Assembly (NCBI GenBank): GCA_023266115.1
Contig: JAHFRU010000011.1
Span: forward strand, 1-45,780
Reading direction: 5' to 3'
DNA: 45,780 nucleotides
Source: Gammaproteobacteria bacterium
GTDB lineage: Bacteria > Pseudomonadota > Gammaproteobacteria > VBWC01
Of this stretch, positions 25,121 through 33,056 are shown in pieces (position 1 is the first letter of the stretch; the number at the start of each line of letters is the position of its first letter). The notes beneath the pieces are model-generated. The model saw only the letters and a list, made by a program, of their open reading frames with translations, did not search any database and was not told the DNA's origin. A program made the translations under genes and the position numbers.

Positions 25121-25186
25121 TTCCCCTCTCCCATAGGCATTTATGCCCTTCTCCCTTCGGGAGAAGTGATGGGATGAGGGGGTAAT
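25121..25186. repeat. Palindromic intergenic repeat (CCCTCTCC family) between guaB and guaA
   Basis: CTTCCCCTCTCCCATAGGC, then CCTTCTCCCTTCGGGAGAAG, then GATGAGGGGG. The central CTTCTCCCTTCGGGAGAAG is a perfect hairpin. It separates guaB from guaA and may weaken read-through, so guaA may partly need its own promoter. Confidence 0.55.
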
Positions 25187-25275
25187 TACCATTATGAGCA
25201 GATCAAGCTGACGGATTTTTCAGCGCGATGATTCCAATGCCTAACTTTGAATTTTAAACTGTAGACCATTATTAC

Positions 25276-26865
25276 GTGACTCCCGAAACCTCCCAACACA
25301 TCCATGCGCACCGGATTCTGATCCTCGATTTCGGTTCGCAGTATTCGCAGTTGATCGCACGGCGCGTGCGCGAGGCCGGTGTGTATTGCGAACTGCATCC
25401 GTATGACATGGCCGATGATGCGATCCGCGCTTTTCAGCCCAAGGGCATCATTCTGTCGGGCGGGCCAGAGTCGGTGACACCGGAGTCCACTGTGCGCGCA
25501 CCGGATGCCGTGTTCACGCTCGGCGTGCCGGTCCTCGGCATCTGTTACGGCATGCAGACGATGGCCGCCCAACTGGGCGGCAAAGTCGCCGCTGCCGATC
25601 ATCGTGAATTCGGTTATGCGCAGGTGCGTGCGCGCGGCCACACCACTTTGCTGCGCGACATTGAAGATCACACGACGCCGGAAGGCTACGGCATGCTGGA
25701 TGTCTGGATGAGTCACGGCGATCATGTCACCGAACTGCCGCCGGGCTTCAAGCTGATGGCGAGCACTGCCAACGCGCCGCTGGCAGGCATGGCGGACGAG
25801 ACGCGTAAATTTTTCGGTCTGCAATTTCACCCCGAAGTCACGCATACCAAGCAGGGCGGCCGTATCCTGAAGCGCTTCGTACTGGATGTCTGCGGCTGCG
25901 AGGTGCTGTGGACGTCGGAAAACATTATCGACGCGAGTATCGAGGACATCCGTCGCCAGGTTGGCAATGATGACGTGCTGCTCGGGCTGTCGGGCGGTGT
26001 CGATTCCTCCGTGGTTGCGGCGCTGCTGCACAAGGCGATCGGCGATCGGTTGACCTGCGTGTTCGTCGATAACGGTCTGCTGCGCCTGGATGAGGGCGAT
26101 CAGGTCATGACGACCTTCGCGCAGCACATGGGCATACGCGTGATCCGCGTCAATGCGCAGGACAGGTTTCTCGGGCGGCTTGCCGGCATCACGGATCCTG
26201 AGGAGAAGCGCAAGATCATCGGCGGTCTGTTCATCGAGGTATTCGAGGAAGAGGCCGCCAAACTGAAGAACGCGAAGTGGTTGGCGCAGGGTACGATCTA
26301 TCCGGACGTGATCGAATCGGCCGGCGCCAAATCCGGCAAGGCGCACGTCATCAAGTCGCATCACAACGTCGGCGGCCTGCCAGCGGCGATGCGTATGAAA
26401 CTGGTCGAGCCGCTGCGCGAGCTGTTCAAGGACGAAGTACGCCGGCTCGGCATCGAGCTCGGCCTGCCGGGCGACATGGTCTACCGGCATCCATTCCCGG
26501 GACCGGGGCTGGGCGTGCGTATCATCGGCGAAGTGAAGCGCGAATACGCCGATCTGCTGCGCCGTGCCGATGCGATCTTTATCGAGGAACTGCGCAACGC
26601 CGGGTTGTACGACAAGGTCAGTCAGGCGTTCGTCGTGTTCCTGCCGGTGAAATCCGTCGGTGTGATGGGCGATGGACGGCGGCATGATTATGTCGTCGCG
26701 TTGCGTGCGGTCGAGACCGTGGATTTTATGACCGCACACTGGGCGCACCTGCCCTACGAATTTCTCGGTCGCGTCTCCAATCGTATTATCAACGAGATCC
26801 CCGGGATTTCGCGTGTCACCTACGACATCTCCGGCAAGCCGCCCGCGACCATTGAGTGGGAGTAG
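25276..26865 (+). CDS. guaA: GMP synthase (glutamine-hydrolysing)
   Basis: Amidates XMP to GMP with ATP and glutamine. It has an N-terminal class I glutamine amidotransferase domain ([20 protein letters not shown]; catalytic Cys in [16 protein letters not shown]). An ATP pyrophosphatase domain follows with the P-loop [14 protein letters not shown], and the C-terminal dimerisation domain ends PPATIEWE. Length is 529 residues. Initiation is at GTG 25276 with no clear Shine-Dalgarno sequence. The 3' end contains the 12-bp att core GAGTGGGAGTAG, and the gene's coding end is intact despite the island inserted there. Confidence 0.97.
   Translation: MTPETSQHIHAHRILILDFGSQYSQLIARRVREAGVYCELHPYDMADDAIRAFQPKGIILSGGPESVTPESTVRAPDAVFTLGVPVLGICYGMQTMAAQLGGKVAAADHREFGYAQVRARGHTTLLRDIEDHTTPEGYGMLDVWMSHGDHVTELPPGFKLMASTANAPLAGMADETRKFFGLQFHPEVTHTKQGGRILKRFVLDVCGCEVLWTSENIIDASIEDIRRQVGNDDVLLGLSGGVDSSVVAALLHKAIGDRLTCVFVDNGLLRLDEGDQVMTTFAQHMGIRVIRVNAQDRFLGRLAGITDPEEKRKIIGGLFIEVFEEEAAKLKNAKWLAQGTIYPDVIESAGAKSGKAHVIKSHHNVGGLPAAMRMKLVEPLRELFKDEVRRLGIELGLPGDMVYRHPFPGPGLGVRIIGEVKREYADLLRRADAIFIEELRNAGLYDKVSQAFVVFLPVKSVGVMGDGRRHDYVVALRAVETVDFMTAHWAHLPYEFLGRVSNRIINEIPGISRVTYDISGKPPATIEWE
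26854..26865 (+). other. attL core of the guaA island
   Basis: GAGTGGGAGTAG encodes the last three residues (EWE reading TIEWE-stop) of GuaA and its stop codon. The identical 12 bases occur at 42135-42146. Confidence 0.8.
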
Positions 26866-26899
26866 GGGTTATTTAAGTGCTTGTTCATTAATCAGTTAA

Positions 26900-26938
26900 A
26901 TATGCTCGTTGAGCATATGAATCACGTGATCAACGAGC
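26900..26938. promoter_or_regulatory. Nested palindromes beside attL
   Basis: Three overlapping perfect inverted repeats: ATATGCTC-GTT-GAGCATAT (26900-26918); GCTCGTTGA (26904-26912) with TCAACGAGC (26930-26938); and the palindrome ATCACGTGAT (26921-26930). They start 35 bp inside the island edge. They could be recombinase or directionality-factor sites left after integrase loss, operators, or a terminator-like fold for guaA mRNA. Confidence 0.45.
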
Positions 26939-26979
26939 TGGCGAACCTTGAATACCAACCTTGCTTTGGCTGAGCCTGA

Positions 26980-27275
26980 TCAGGTAGTTCTCATTTCCGA
27001 GTCATAACGTCTTTGTGATCCGCCAGTGGAAGGCGTTGCCCACCCACGCAGCGTTATGCTGACCTCCAGCCCCAGGGTGCGCAGCGCCTTCAGGACCTTG
27101 TCGACCTCGGCCGTCTCCGTGCCCGTTCGAACGCCGACAAAAAGCGTGTGCTCAGGTTGCCGAGCCCGGAGACCGTCTCCAGCGTCAGGCACCGTTGTTT
27201 GCGGTGTGTGCGCGTCAGGCGGCCGAGTTCTTCGACGGTCTGGACCGTTCCGTAAGGGATATCATCCTGCGCCAT
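26980..27275 (-). pseudogene. HipB-like Xre-family antitoxin, frameshifted
   Basis: On the minus strand ATG at 27275 begins MAQDDIPYGTVQTVEELGRL and continues as an Xre helix-turn-helix (TRTHRKQRCLTLETVSGLGN, LSTRFLSAFERA). The family's usual ERG-ETAEIGKVLKALRTLGLE continuation is found only in another frame (GTETAEVDKVLKALRTLGLE), so one base has been lost near 27130. The protein would end in nonsense residues. No HipA kinase toxin is present. It is the relic of a toxin-antitoxin module at the island's left edge. Confidence 0.75.
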
Positions 27276-27295
27276 GGCTGCGTCTTCAAAATAGA

Positions 27296-27307
27296 TACCG
27301 TACGGTA
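27296..27307. promoter_or_regulatory. Palindromic operator-like site upstream of the hipB-like gene
   Basis: TACCGTACGGTA is a perfect 12-bp palindrome 21 bp upstream of the antitoxin ATG. A second partial site, TACCGTAGGT, lies 50 bp further at 27346-27355. HipB-type antitoxins repress their own promoters through paired palindromes, so this is a plausible autoregulatory operator left behind. The remaining sequence to 27523 shows no gene I can support. Confidence 0.4.
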
Positions 27308-27523
27308 AAAAATAGCTCCTTGATCAGCAGATAGTAATGAAAACATACCGTAGGTGATAAATTCGCCGCGATGATTTTGGTGGCCCTCGCATCCCAGTTG
27401 AGGTGCAGAACAATGCAACAGCGATTGTCGCGGGTGGTGAGTATCCATATGGACTTCAGATTTCCATAGCGGCAAGCTCTGAAGGCTAGCGACGATATTC
27501 TCTTCGGAGTAGACTTCCGAGCT

Positions 27524-28876
27524 ATGGATCTGATCGACCTGCTAAAGCGCCCCGAAGGCAAGACGCTGGAATTCAAGCGCGATCTCTCGTCCCCGGAGGG
27601 TACATTGCGCGCCATCGTGGCGTTCGCCAATACGGCGGGTGGCGTGCTGCTCCTCGGCGTGGAGGACACCACGCGGCATGTGCGCGGTGTGGCGAAGCCA
27701 CTGGCCATGGAAGAACGTCTGGCGAACCTGATCAGCGATAGCATTCTTCCGCGGCTGATGCCGGATATCGAGATATTGCCATGGCGCCGCACCCATGTAC
27801 TGGCGGTGCAGGTGTATCCAAGCCCTGGCCGACCCCACTACCTCAGGCGTGCCGGTCTGGATGGCGGCGTCTATGTGCGCGTCGGTTCCACCAATCGCCG
27901 CGCCGACCGCGAATTGATCGACGAGCTGCGACGATTTGCGCGCGGTGAGCCATACGATGAGCAGGCGATGCCCGAGTGCGACTCTGAAGCGCTCGACTTC
28001 CGAGCTGCTTCCGAGTCGTTCGCACCCATCCGCAAGCTCAATCGCGCTGACCTGGAGACGCTGCGCTTGATGACGAGGCACCAGGGGCGCAAGGTGCCCA
28101 CGGTCGGCGGCATGCTGCTTTTCGGCAAGGAACGCGAACGCCATTTTCCGGATGCATGGATTCAGGCCGGCCGTTTTCGCGGCACAGATAAGACCCATAT
28201 TACCGACACCCTGAAAATCAAAAGTCTTCCCCTGCGCGCCGTGGAAGAGACGGTTGCCTTTGTCCAGAAGCATGCCTTGCACGGCATGGAAATCGGCGCT
28301 GTGCATCGCAAGGAACGCTGGAATCTCCCGCCGGTGGCGGTGCGCGAGGCGATCGTCAATGCCGTGGTGCACACCGATTACTCTCAACTTGGAGCCCCCA
28401 TCCGGGTTTCCATTTTCGACGACCGACTGGAAGTAGAAAACCCCGGCCTGTTGCCTTTTGGCCTGACGGTGGATGATCTGCGCTACGGTGTGTCCAAACT
28501 GCGCAATCGGGTCATCGGTCGCGTGTTCCATGAGATTGGATTGATCGAGCAGTGGGGGAGCGGCATCCAACGCATGATGGCGGCTTGCCGCGATGCGGGT
28601 CTGGCGCCGCCCGTGCTGGAAGAAATCGGCACGCGTTTCCGTGTCACTATCCACACGACCAGCACCGGTGCCTCCAGCGTCGATAAAACCGACCAGGCCA
28701 TTCTGGATGCGTTGGCCGCTGGAAATGGTCTATCGACCCAAGAGATTGCCACCGTGATTGGCTTGACCGCGCGCGCTACCCGTAGCCGTCTGCTCAAGCT
28801 GGTTGAGCACGGTCTGGTGAGAGAAATTGGAACGAGTCGGCAGGATCCGAAGCGGCGGTATTTCAGGACGGGATAG
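27524..28876 (+). CDS. AlbA_2 (Schlafen-type) domain protein with GHKL-like ATP-binding and winged-helix domains
   Basis: The N-terminal AlbA_2 domain (about residues 5-130) starts LLKRPEGKTLEFKRDL and has AFANTAGGVLLLGVEDTTR and YVRVGSTNRRAD. A middle region (about 160-370) matches the HATPase_c_4 group often labelled RecG-like regulator: NLPPVAVREAIVNAVVHTDY, FDDRLEVENPGLLPFGLTVD, EQWGSGIQRM. The last 60 residues form a winged helix (LSTQEIATVIGLTARATRSR). Members are usually called transcriptional regulators or predicted nucleic-acid-binding proteins and are frequent in defence islands. A role next to hsdM is inference. Length is 450 residues. Confidence 0.85.
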   Translation: MDLIDLLKRPEGKTLEFKRDLSSPEGTLRAIVAFANTAGGVLLLGVEDTTRHVRGVAKPLAMEERLANLISDSILPRLMPDIEILPWRRTHVLAVQVYPSPGRPHYLRRAGLDGGVYVRVGSTNRRADRELIDELRRFARGEPYDEQAMPECDSEALDFRAASESFAPIRKLNRADLETLRLMTRHQGRKVPTVGGMLLFGKERERHFPDAWIQAGRFRGTDKTHITDTLKIKSLPLRAVEETVAFVQKHALHGMEIGAVHRKERWNLPPVAVREAIVNAVVHTDYSQLGAPIRVSIFDDRLEVENPGLLPFGLTVDDLRYGVSKLRNRVIGRVFHEIGLIEQWGSGIQRMMAACRDAGLAPPVLEEIGTRFRVTIHTTSTGASSVDKTDQAILDALAAGNGLSTQEIATVIGLTARATRSRLLKLVEHGLVREIGTSRQDPKRRYFRTG

Positions 28877-28884
28877 GGGGAACG

Positions 28885-29079
28885 ATGTTGATGCTGAGTG
28901 ATTTTCCGATATACACCGTCATCATTGGCGGAATCCTGGTGTTCTTCGTTCTCCTGTTCGTCATTCGTTTCCTTATTCCGGCCATCTACCAGAACTGGAA
29001 GCTCGGTCATTACACGAAAAAAGTAGAGGGGCCACTAACCCAAAGGCCTTTTGGTACAGTCTTAGCAGTAACTTTGTAG
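28885..29079 (+). CDS. Hypothetical 64-residue single-span membrane protein
   Basis: ATG at 28885 follows GGGGGAA, 8 bp after the AlbA_2 gene, with 9 bp to hsdM. The product has one strong hydrophobic span (YTVIIGGILVFFVLLFVIRF) and a polar tail. The tail after KLGHYTKK looks unlike the first half and ends abruptly, so a frameshift or truncation is possible. I do not recognise a family. The spacing suggests it belongs to the same transcript as hsdM. Confidence 0.45.
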   Translation: MLMLSDFPIYTVIIGGILVFFVLLFVIRFLIPAIYQNWKLGHYTKKVEGPLTQRPFGTVLAVTL

Positions 29080-29088
29080 GATTCATCA

Positions 29089-31752
29089 GTGGCAAAGCAA
29101 AAACAGTCCGCAAAACAGTCAAAACAGCGTGGTGAATTAGCCGCAGCAGCGATCCAACCGGCACGCACCGCCACGCGTCCAAAAACGAAGCTCACTTTAT
29201 CGAGCCTCGAAACCCTACTGTTGCGCGCCTGCGATGACCTGCGCGGCAACATGGATGCCAGCGAGTACAAGGAATACATCTTCGGCATGTTGTTCCTCAA
29301 GCGCGCGAGCGATCTGTTCGATCAGCGCCGCGAGGAGTTGGAGAAGGAGTTCAAAGCCAAGGGCATGACGCCGGCGGCAATGCGCAAGCTACTCGATGAT
29401 CCAGATCAGTATTCGGGCAAGTACTTCTACGTCCCGGAAGTCGCGCATTGGTCCAAGGTAAAGCATCTCAAGGTAAATGTTGGCACTGGCCTGAACAAAG
29501 CATTGGAGGCAATCGAAGACGCCAGCATCGACGCGCTGCAGGACGTACTCAAGGGCATCAACTTCAACAAAAAGATCGGACAGCGCACGCTGGACGACGA
29601 CACGCTGTCTGATTTCATCCAGAACTTCGAAAAGATTCCCCTACGCGATAAGGACTTCGAGTTCCCGGATCTGCTTGGAGCGGCCTACGAATGGTTGATC
29701 AAATACTTCGCCGATTCCGCCGGCAAAAAGGCGGGCGAGTTCTACACCCCGGCTGAGGTCGTGCGCGTCTGCGTCGAGATCGTCGATCCGCAGCCCAACA
29801 TGACCGTGTATGACCCCACGGTCGGCTCCGGCGGCATGTTGATCCAGTCCCGCGATTACCTGCGCGAGTGCGGACACGACCCGCGCCACCTGTCTCTGTA
29901 CGGCCAGGAAAAGATGGGCACCACCTAGTCCATCTGCAAAATGAACATGCTGCTGCACGGCATCGCCCATGCCGACATCCGCCAGGAAGACACCATCAAG
30001 AACCCGGCGCACATGGACGAGGGCAACGAGCTGCGCCGCTATGACCGGGTGCTCGCCAATCCCCCGTTCAGCCAGAATTACAGCAAGAAAGACCTCAAAT
30101 TCCCCGGCCGCTTCCCGGTAATGATGCCCGAAAAGGGCAAGAAGGCCGATCTCATGTTCGTCCAGCACATGCTGTCGGTGCTGAAGAGCAACGGCAAGCT
30201 CGCCACCATCATGCCGCACGGCGTGCTGTTCCGCGGCGGCGAGGAGCGCGAGGCGCGCAAATACTTCATCGACAAAGGCTACCTGGAAGCGGTCATCGGC
30301 CTGCCCAGCAATCTCTTCTATGGCACCGGTATCCCCGCCTGCATCCTGGTGATGAACAAGGCCGGTGCCAGGGATCGCAAGCATGTGCTGTTCATCAACG
30401 CCGACCGCGAATACCGCGAAGGCAAGGCGCAGAACTTCCTGCGCCCGGAAGACATCGACAAGATCGTCCACGCCTACCGCCAAGGCGCGGATATCCCCGC
30501 TTATGCGCGGCGCGTGCCGGTGGAAGAGATCGCCGCCGAAGACTACAACTGCAACATCCGCCGCTATGTGGATAACGCCCCGCCGCCGGAGCCGCACGAC
30601 GTGCGCGCCCATCTGCATGGCGGCGTTCCAATGGTTGAAATCGAAACTATGGGGCATTGTTGGAGCAACTACGCGAAGCTGAAAGAAAGCTGCTTCGTCC
30701 CGCGTGGAAATGTAGGTTGGGTTAGCCCGCAGGGCGTAACCCAACAGGTTCGAGAGGAAACGTTGGGTTACTCTGCGCTAACCCAACCTACGGATTTTTC
30801 GTATGCAGATTTTGCCGACACGCTGAAACACAAACGCACCATCGCCGAAAACGTCGCCAACCACCCCGGCGTAATCGAGAGGCACGGCGCCTTCCTTACC
30901 CAACTGCAAGCCTGGTGGCAGAAAAGCCTGCCGCTGGTGGAAGCCCTTGCCCCGGACACCCACAACAAAAGCGGCCACGCCGGCAACGTCTACGCACTGC
31001 GCCGCAGCCTGCTCGCCAGCATCGCCGAGACCTTCAAGGGTCAGAACCTGCTCAGCCCCTACCAGGTGCGCGGCGCCTTCGCCAACTACATCAACCAGCT
31101 CAAGGCCGACCTCAAATCCATCGCGGCCAGCGGCTGGGGTCCGGAACTGATCCCGGATCAGGAGATCCTCGCCAGCCAGTTCCCGGAAGTGCTGGAAGAG
31201 CTGGAGCAATCCCGCGCCCGCCTCGCGGAACTGCAAGCCCTGTTTGCCGCGGCGGATGAAGAAGACTTCGAAGACACCGACGAAACCGGCGTGCTACCGA
31301 GCGACGAGGTGAAAAAGCTCAAGGCCGAACTCAAGGAGCTCAACACCCGCGCCAAACTCGCCAAGAAGGAAGGCGAAAAGAGCGAATGGACGGCGTACCT
31401 GGCCGAAGTCGAAGCAATCGAGAAACGCCTCGCCGCCCACAAGGCGCTGGAGCAGGAAGCCAAGACACTCAAGGCCGGCATCCGCACCACCGAGAAAAAA
31501 CAGGACGAATTGGTGGAAGCCGCCCGTGCCAAGATCAGCCGCGACGAAGCGCGCCAGGTCATCGTCGAACGCCTTGGTCGTTTGTTAATGGAAAGCTACC
31601 GCGCCTATTTGCGTGCCGATCAACGCGCCTGCGTCGCCGCCATTGAAAACCTCTGGAACAAGTACGCAGTCACGGCCAAGGAGATTGAAGCAGAACGCGA
31701 TGCCGCCAGCACCCAATTGCGGGAATTCCTGGAGGCGTTGGGATATGAGTGA
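29089..31752 (+). pseudogene. hsdM: Type I restriction-modification DNA methyltransferase subunit, interrupted by an amber codon
   Basis: Adenine-N6 methyltransferase subunit of a type I system. GTG at 29089 (AGGA 7 nt upstream) opens an HsdM N-terminal helical domain ([20 protein letters not shown]) and SAM motif [17 protein letters not shown] at 29926 replaces the tryptophan expected in [15 protein letters not shown]. The same frame continues through the catalytic VLANPPFSQNYSKKD, GVLFRGGEEREARKYFID, and a long coiled coil to TGA at 31750. Unless suppressed, two pieces of 279 and 603 residues (restart ATG 29941) result, splitting motif I from NPPF. An 80-bp palindromic element (30712-30791) adds an in-frame insert. 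It overlaps hsdS by 8 nt. Confidence 0.85.
30712..30791. mobile_element. 80-bp palindromic MITE/REP-like element inside hsdM
   Basis: Perfect 15-bp terminal inverted repeats: GTAGGTTGGGTTAGC at 30712-30726 and GCTAACCCAACCTAC at 30777-30791. Each half is also a hairpin: GTTGGGTTA 30716-30724 with TAACCCAAC 30737-30745, and GTTGGGTTA 30762-30770 with TAACCCAAC 30779-30787. Elements of this kind (GTAGGTTGGGTTA) are abundant non-coding repeats in beta- and gammaproteobacteria. Here it is read through in frame as VGWVSPQGVTQQ... and so on. No target duplication is obvious. Confidence 0.85.
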
Positions 31753-32998
31753 GTGGCTCGAAAAGCCTCTCGGCCAACTTGCCAAATTCCAAAAGGGCCG
31801 GAAGGTTGAGACTTCAGAGTACGAACAAGATGGCTATGATGGCTACCTTGGTGCGTCAGCGCTCGAAGGCGAAGTTGAAGGCTACGCGTCGACGAAATTG
31901 GCAGTTCGGGCCAATCCAAGCGATGTTCTTATGCTTTGGGACGGTGAGCGTAGCGGGTTGGTGGGACACAATCTTTCGGGTGTTGTTTCTTCAACGGTGT
32001 CGCGTATCACCCCTAGCAACGAAATTACCAGCTCATACCTTTACTACCACCTATTGTCACGATTTGAGTGGATACAGGGTAGGCGAACTGGAACTGGAGT
32101 CCCACATGTACCAAAAGACCTCTCGCGGATTCTGAAGGTCTATTACCCGAGGAAGCTGTCCGAGCAGAATGCAATTGTTGCCGTTCTAGCTTCCATCGAT
32201 GCCGCCATCAAGAGGACCGAAACCCTCATCGCCAAATACCAGCAAATCAAAGCGGGCCTGATGCACGACCTGTTCACCCGCGGTGTCACCGCCGACGGCA
32301 AACTGCGCCCGCCCCGCGAACAAGCGCCGGAGCTTTACCACGAAACACCGATTGGTTGGATGCCAAAGGAATGGGGTTGTAAATCGGTAGAGCAATTGTT
32401 GGCGCCTGTCGGCAACAATCTGCGAAGCGGCCCATTTGGAAGTGCGCTGCTGAAATCAGAACTCGTAGAAGAAGGTATTCCGTTTCTTGGCATCGATAAC
32501 ATCCATACCGAGCATTTTGAGGCCACATTTACACGACGCGTTTCTCGACAGAAATATTTAGAGTTGAATCGCTATTCCGTTAGGCCAAGAGATGTAGTGA
32601 TAACTATCATGGGTACAGTTGGACGCTGTTGCGTGTTGCCGGCCGACATTGGCGAAGCGCTGTCATCAAAACATTTATGGACAATGACGTTTGATAAAAC
32701 ACAAGTAATATTTGAGCTGGTTTGCTGGCAATTGAATTACGCCCCGTGGGTATTGTCATGGTTTAGGCGCGAGTCACAGGGAGCCGTTATGGACGCTATT
32801 CAATCGTCCACATTGCGCTCATTGATGTTGCCAGTTCCTTCGATTTCGGAACAGCAGGAGATTTTCAAGAAGTTTTCTGCGTGCCATACAATGGTCGAGT
32901 CTGAACAGGGCTCTCTAGCTAAATTAGTGCAAGAGAAGTTGGGGCTTATGCACGACCTCCTCACAGGTCGTGTTCGGGTGAAGGTCAAAAAAATCTGA
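31745..32998 (+). CDS. hsdS: Type I restriction-modification specificity subunit
   Basis: Determines the DNA target of the HsdMS and HsdRMS complexes. ATG at 31745 (MSEWLEKPLGQLAKFQKGRK) overlaps the end of hsdM by 8 nt, so translation is coupled. The 417 residues hold two target-recognition domains (about 1-150 and 215-375). Each is followed by a conserved helical spacer: LSEQNAIVAVLASIDAAIKR...GLMHDLFTRGV and ISEQQEIFKKFSAC...LGLMHDLLTGRV. The DNA of both TRDs is more AT-rich than hsdM or hsdR, as expected for exchangeable specificity modules. It can only work if HsdM is made. Confidence 0.92.
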   Translation: MSEWLEKPLGQLAKFQKGRKVETSEYEQDGYDGYLGASALEGEVEGYASTKLAVRANPSDVLMLWDGERSGLVGHNLSGVVSSTVSRITPSNEITSSYLYYHLLSRFEWIQGRRTGTGVPHVPKDLSRILKVYYPRKLSEQNAIVAVLASIDAAIKRTETLIAKYQQIKAGLMHDLFTRGVTADGKLRPPREQAPELYHETPIGWMPKEWGCKSVEQLLAPVGNNLRSGPFGSALLKSELVEEGIPFLGIDNIHTEHFEATFTRRVSRQKYLELNRYSVRPRDVVITIMGTVGRCCVLPADIGEALSSKHLWTMTFDKTQVIFELVCWQLNYAPWVLSWFRRESQGAVMDAIQSSTLRSLMLPVPSISEQQEIFKKFSACHTMVESEQGSLAKLVQEKLGLMHDLLTGRVRVKVKKI

Positions 32999-33056
32999 AG
33001 TCCATTCGGAATCGATATGATCCACTTTATAACAACAAGACAATGACGAGCAAGCT

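Noticed and set aside
25192-26748. 518-codon minus-strand open frame over guaA
   Set aside because: Antisense shadow of guaA with no recognisable protein features.
27215-27475. Minus-strand 86-codon frame upstream of the hipB-like gene
   Set aside because: It crosses the antitoxin promoter and operator region and shows no domain.
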